DNA of 64,000 bases from Toxonevra muliebris (lineage: Eukaryota; Arthropoda; Insecta; Diptera; Pallopteridae): contig OY829328.1 of assembly GCA_963691655.1 (NCBI GenBank), positions 5,546,204 through 5,610,203 of the forward strand. The letters run 5' to 3'. The translations under genes and the position numbers were made by a program. Shown here in pieces: positions 59,642 to 64,000 of the stretch (position 1 is its first letter; every line of letters starts with the position of its first letter). The notes under the pieces are model-generated. The model worked only from the letters and a program-made list of their open reading frames with translations, made no database searches and was not told the origin of the DNA.

Positions 59642-62149
59642 TTACATATCCATTTCAAACATCATGGAATTTTTATTAGTATCCACATCAGATGATGATT
59701 CCGATTCAAGACGTGGGCGTGATTTGATACATTTCGAAGAGTTTCCATTTGATAAATCTAATCCACTATCGTGTTCTATCAATTTCTTCATGTTATTATT
59801 TGGGTTTTTATTGTTGCTGTTTTTAGACTTGAAATACTGTTCATCAGTTGGGAGTGCAACAGGCTAGAATGAGAAATGTTTTACAATATTAATAATAAGT
59901 AATTAATTGCAAACTAAATATTTAATTTTTGACAATATATTTTCATTGCCTAGAAGCTATAACACACAAATGAAGAGTTTGGTTCAGAGTTTCAGATATT
60001 TTGATAAGTTTCATACCATAGAAAAACTATGGTGTTGGATCGCCTACTTGAGTAACTAAAAGTTGGGCAAGTTTGTGAATGTTGTAGGTACATCGTTCAT
60101 TAGCATTGGTATATGTACTGCAAATGCATTATGTTCATAGTTGTTGTAAAATTCAGAAATCGCGTGTCATCATAGAATTCTCTCAGGATGGTCAGTTTAT
60201 TAAGCTCATTCATTGTTTTGTGGTATTTTCTTATTTATAATTATTTTAATACGGTTTTGACAATTCTGCAATTATCTGCATTATACAGAAGTGCCCCAAG
60301 CAATGATTTCGTGCATAGTTGATATGAAAATATTGCCTTTTCAAAATTTGGAACATTTTCGGAGCCAGAAAGACAGAATGAGAAGTGATTGCTCGTTTTG
60401 AAAATTAGCAATTTGGCATACTAAGGGTCGGGAAATATTTGAATTCAGATTAAACTCACAATAGGTTAAAAAACAATTTAGAATCAGTTATTTTATTACT
60501 GACTTCGGCTTTCTCCACATCATATTACTCCTACTTCTATATTACAGCAAAAAGCGCTAAATTTGTGGCTAAATCAAAGCTCATAAATAAATTAAACGAG
60601 GAGACCCATTACAATAGACTCAGTGATTATAATTAAGAAGCCAAATTTTTCAATATTATAATAGTTTTCTCAGTTAATGACACTACAGAATGTTCTTCAC
60701 AGAACCTGGGTCAGATCTAGTTTTCGAAGCAAATGTGAATACTCGAAAAAAAGACTGTCACAAATTTCTCCCATACATTGTAAAAACGTATTATTATTAT
60801 GCTTATTATTATTTAAACGAATTGTATTTCGTGATTTAGCCGTAACTACACATTTTATTTTTTTACAGGAGGAGCAAAAAACATTGTAAAATGAAAAATA
60901 TTATAGATTTAAGAAGAATGTAATTGTGATGGTTGTAGTTTGGCCAAGCACATCATAATTAATCAAAAAGTCGATTTTGAAAATTGTGTAGTTACGGCTT
61001 TTTGAATTTTAGATGATGTTTCAAAAAACTCAAAAAAAAAAACTTCTTTCTCATTGGCACACAGTGCAAAGAATAAAAAGAGAACAAGCAAATGAGTGAT
61101 ATATTTTTTGTATTGTTTAGAACTATGTATCCCTACTGTCCTACATTTATTTTATGATGTAACCTTGTAAATAATTATTCTTGAATACATGTAAATGCAT
61201 ATAAAAATAAACAAACCAACTAAAAATTAAATAAGAAATTTACAGTAAAACAAAAATTTTATACTAATAACAATGCAAAGATAAACAAATACCTTAATCG
61301 AGTGGCAAAACAAAAATATCTTCTGGCACAATGCCATGGCAAATTGATATTGTTTACGTACATAAACATAACAATTAAATAATACAAGCGTAGTATTAAA
61401 TAAAGAGGCGTCGACGACGACGACGAATACTATAATCAAAATAAACAGGATTTGCAATTTAATTCAAATAAAATAAAACCAGCGACTGATGTTTGTGTAA
61501 ATAAGTGATGACAAGTACAATTAAGTATTTTATCAAAGAATAAACAAATAAATAGATAGAAGAAGTCAAACAAACAAACGGACGAGATTGTGAGATGATG
61601 ACGATTGTGACGTACGTGCGGAAAATTTAGCAAAGTAATTTAAACCATTTATATAACATAATAAAAATAGTTCCCTGTCCGACGGGTACAATAGTCCTTT
61701 CAAGGTCGCAGTACACTACCCCCTTTATAATCAATCAATCAATCTCCGCCCGACTGTAAAAACAAGAAATCATATTTAGCGTGTCTGAAAGTTTTAATTT
61801 TTTTAAATTTAAAACTTTCCATTTCTGTTACGATTGCATGATAGAAATAATTAATAATTTTTTTTGTGTCATCATACTTTCGACTAAACTCATATAGCTC
61901 CTTTAGCGGTTACATTAAATTTTATTAAATTCATTTATAGCCACTAAATGTTGTAAAATCATATGTAAATTTAGAGCTCCCACTTTCTCACACATATATA
62001 CAATTGCACAATACTTTCTGCTCACCTTATTGTTGTTATCTTCATAGTCCACAGAATCACCCTCACTGAGACGTCGTTGTAGGGCACGCTGCTTGCGATC
62101 ACGTCGCTTTTGATTTTTCTTGCGTTGTCCCAAGATACTCGAGTCATGT
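59642..62149 (-). CDS. Unidentified gene, last two coding exons (5' part outside)
   Basis: Two exons in matching phase on the minus strand: 62149-62026 (acceptor CTCATTTTTAG, donor GTGAGC) and 59863-59642 (acceptor CTCATTCTAG, ending TAA). They give about 114 residues. The first exon is strongly basic (GQRKKNQKRRDRKQRALQ), then acidic (SEGDSVDYEDNNNK). The second is polar and Asn/Ser-rich and ends with an acidic, Ser-rich tail (ESESSSDVDT, MMFEMDM). The basic run could be a nuclear-localisation or RNA-binding stretch. I do not recognise the family. The first exon begins with one base completing an upstream codon, so earlier exons exist, either within 62.2-64 kb or beyond the window; none was recognised in the window. 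Confidence 0.65.
60838..60999. repeat. Inverted repeat pair, MITE candidate
   Basis: AGCCGTAACTACACA (60838-60852) and its perfect complement TGTGTAGTTACGGCT (60985-60999) enclose 132 bp. It lies in the intron of the minus-strand gene. No target duplication is clear. Confidence 0.45.
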
Positions 62150-62482
62150 CTAAAAATGAGAAAGAATGAACTGATTAAATGAACGTATGAAGTAAAACAA
62201 TTTAATATTTTTTTAAATTACGCTGCGCTGGTTTATTTGTTGAAAACTAATTTTGTTATTGTTTTTGATTTAAGCTTTTAAATAAGCGACTATTTGCAGC
62301 ACTCTAAGTTTATTAAAGTTGCACGAGGTGTCAAGTGTTGCTGAAATTGCTCAAGCTCAAGGTCTAATAACCGTGCGCTGATGGCGATGATATAAATGGA
62401 AATTGGTGCATTAGTACTGCACTTATGGGTGCAAAATAATACTTATTCATGTACTGTACGAATGAACTGTGACTAAAGGCTA

Positions 62483-62816
62483 GGGTACAATAGCGCAAGC
62501 GTGTGTGTGTGAGTGCGTCACGCGCCAGTTGTCAAATAAATTCCAACCATAAACTTTCTATTTAGCAATGTAGCGATTCGAGAAAAGTTCGGAAAATTGA
62601 ATATTTCTCGCCAGCGAGATGCGTTGTATAGGTGTCAAAATGTTATTTGTTTATTAAAATTTAATTGCACACAAAATACACCACAACAAAAACAAACGTT
62701 GAAAATTCAAACTAAAAACATAGCAATTGTAAATTAATATGCGTTTAACATCGACTGCTTCATTTCTCTCTTTAATGGCAGCCTTTCACGCATCGCACTC
62801 TCGCGCTATTGTACCC
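62483..62816. repeat. Inverted repeat pair around 334 bp, MITE candidate
   Basis: GGGTACAATAGCGC (62483-62496) and its perfect complement GCGCTATTGTACCC (62803-62816), followed inward by AAGCGTGTG and CACTCTCGC, which extend the match. A further GGGTACAATAG occurs at about 61685. The interior carries a (GT)n patch at 62502-62511. No target duplication was found. Confidence 0.55.
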
Positions 62817-64000
62817 CAGACTTAAAACCAAACTGAGAATACCACGTAGAATAGTTTCACCTAATATATATATTTTACATCGACAAGGACATCGAGCTGT
62901 GGTAGTCAATACAACACGGAAGCTATATTAAACCTTACTTCCTTAACCTATCAGGTCTTTTTGCTTATAGACTATTTTTATGATTAAATTCAACCTGAAA
63001 TCTGGCAATTTATTTGTTAAAGCTACTAAAATTTTCTATTACACACTATATGCGGCAATTGAAACATAATTCCAAGTAATTTTTAGTGGTTTTTGTGCTT
63101 TTCAATTAGAATTTATTTGCTTGAGGATGTAGTCTGGTGTTCTTACTTAATTTTCAAGGTTTTTTCGGGAGTTTTTTATTATAACAAAACAAAATACAAT
63201 CACTTTAATTATTTATATGTTAATATTGACGTCTTTTATCGGACCAAAAAAAATGTTTGGAGTTTATTTTACGATATTTTTTTTTTGAGTTTTTTACGCC
63301 CAAAAAAAAAAGGTGAGTGGCTGGCCTGGGTGTTTGCGACACTTGAAGTCATCTGAGACAAAAAATTTAAATAAAATATTGTTTTGTAGACTTGCCATTC
63401 TGGCAGGTCGTAGATTCAAACATTTTTATTAAAAAATAACAAAATGGCAGACTTCTAAAAAAATTTTTCAAAAATCGCGCTTTTTTTTGTTGAAAAACGG
63501 AATAAAAATAGGAAATAATGATTAAAAATAAACAATTCAGCTTCCTGCGAGGGCAATTAGCGTGTAAAATAACGTATTAAAATTTCAGCCCAATCGGCTT
63601 TATAGAATTTCTTCAAACCCTGGGCCGATAAAAAAAAAACGTTGTTTCGGGAAAAACGCAACAGGCGTTCTCGACTATGTGCTATAACTTCATTAATATT
63701 CTGAATTTTGGTCTGAAATTTTTATATTATACTTTCAATATATTATACCTTTGAAATACATAATAAAAAAAATCGATTTTGTGAAACTCGAACACCAGAC
63801 TACATTCTTAAATGTTTTGCTTCGCCTATTAATGATAGTTTTTCTGCAGAAACATCTCAGTTCTTGCCATTTCAACATAGTTGCTTTAACCCGTTGATTT
63901 GTCTTGGAGCCTCAAGAATTCCATATATGATAGTTATGATAGTAGTCTACTGCAAATTCCATTGGCTATAAATAAATGCATAACTTTTCCTACACAAAAA
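62817..64000. other. No gene recognised
   Basis: A+T-rich sequence probably within or upstream of the minus-strand gene. Two homopolymer-rich stretches (63240-63310 and 63620-63650) and short ORFs only. Confidence 0.4.

Noticed and set aside
1..64000. CRISPR arrays, operons, bacterial ribosome-binding sites
   Set aside because: The window is eukaryotic with spliced genes. No regularly spaced repeats were seen.

Overview
The window looks like nuclear DNA of a higher (brachyceran) fly. It is A+T-rich, has short introns with GT/AG borders, many small DNA transposons and 5'-truncated non-LTR elements, and a gene set that matches the Drosophila 42D-43E interval: a Spn42D-type serpin cluster, calcineurin B (CanB2) and the catalytic subunit of DNA polymerase zeta (PolZ1/REV3). 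The spacing and transposon load are unlike Drosophila itself. A tephritid-type fly is my guess; the sequence read alone does not prove it.

Layout. 2.3-3.5 kb: a serpin on the minus strand (373 aa). 4.3-9.3 kb: intergenic DNA with a fold-back repeat, two adjacent TTAA-flanked piggyBac-type MITEs and a LINE tail. 9.5-15.0 kb: a second minus-strand serpin (414 aa if the predicted distal first exon is right) whose 4.1-kb first intron holds a broken RTE/BovB-like LINE. 17.9-33.8 kb: the Spn42Da orthologue on the plus strand. Its constant exons end in the serpin hinge and are followed by at least ten intact, mutually exclusive terminal exons, each supplying a different reactive-centre loop (RCL), plus three decayed ones. 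35.0-39.8 kb: CanB2 (plus, 170 aa). 40-49 kb: gene-poor DNA with a SINE, a hAT-like candidate and another piggyBac-type MITE. 49.8-58.3 kb: PolZ1 (plus, 18 exons, 2,221 aa). 59.6-62.1 kb: the last two exons of an unidentified minus-strand gene that meets PolZ1 tail to tail and runs off the right end.

The main system is the RCL-cassette array of Spn42Da. One serpin body is spliced at a fixed phase (after the codon for the hinge threonine plus one base) to any of ten 3' exons. Predicted targets range from furin-like convertases (RKKR loop plus a C-terminal HDEL) to trypsin-like enzymes (Arg-Ser), acidic-loop and Cys-containing loops. The array shows birth (near-identical cassettes D and E whose loops differ far more than their bodies), death (frameshifted or deleted cassettes) and intronic mobile elements, two of which can be compared with nearly empty paralogous sites inside the same array.

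All exon borders were read by eye from splice consensus, phase and family similarity. No alignment, RNA evidence or database search was available.
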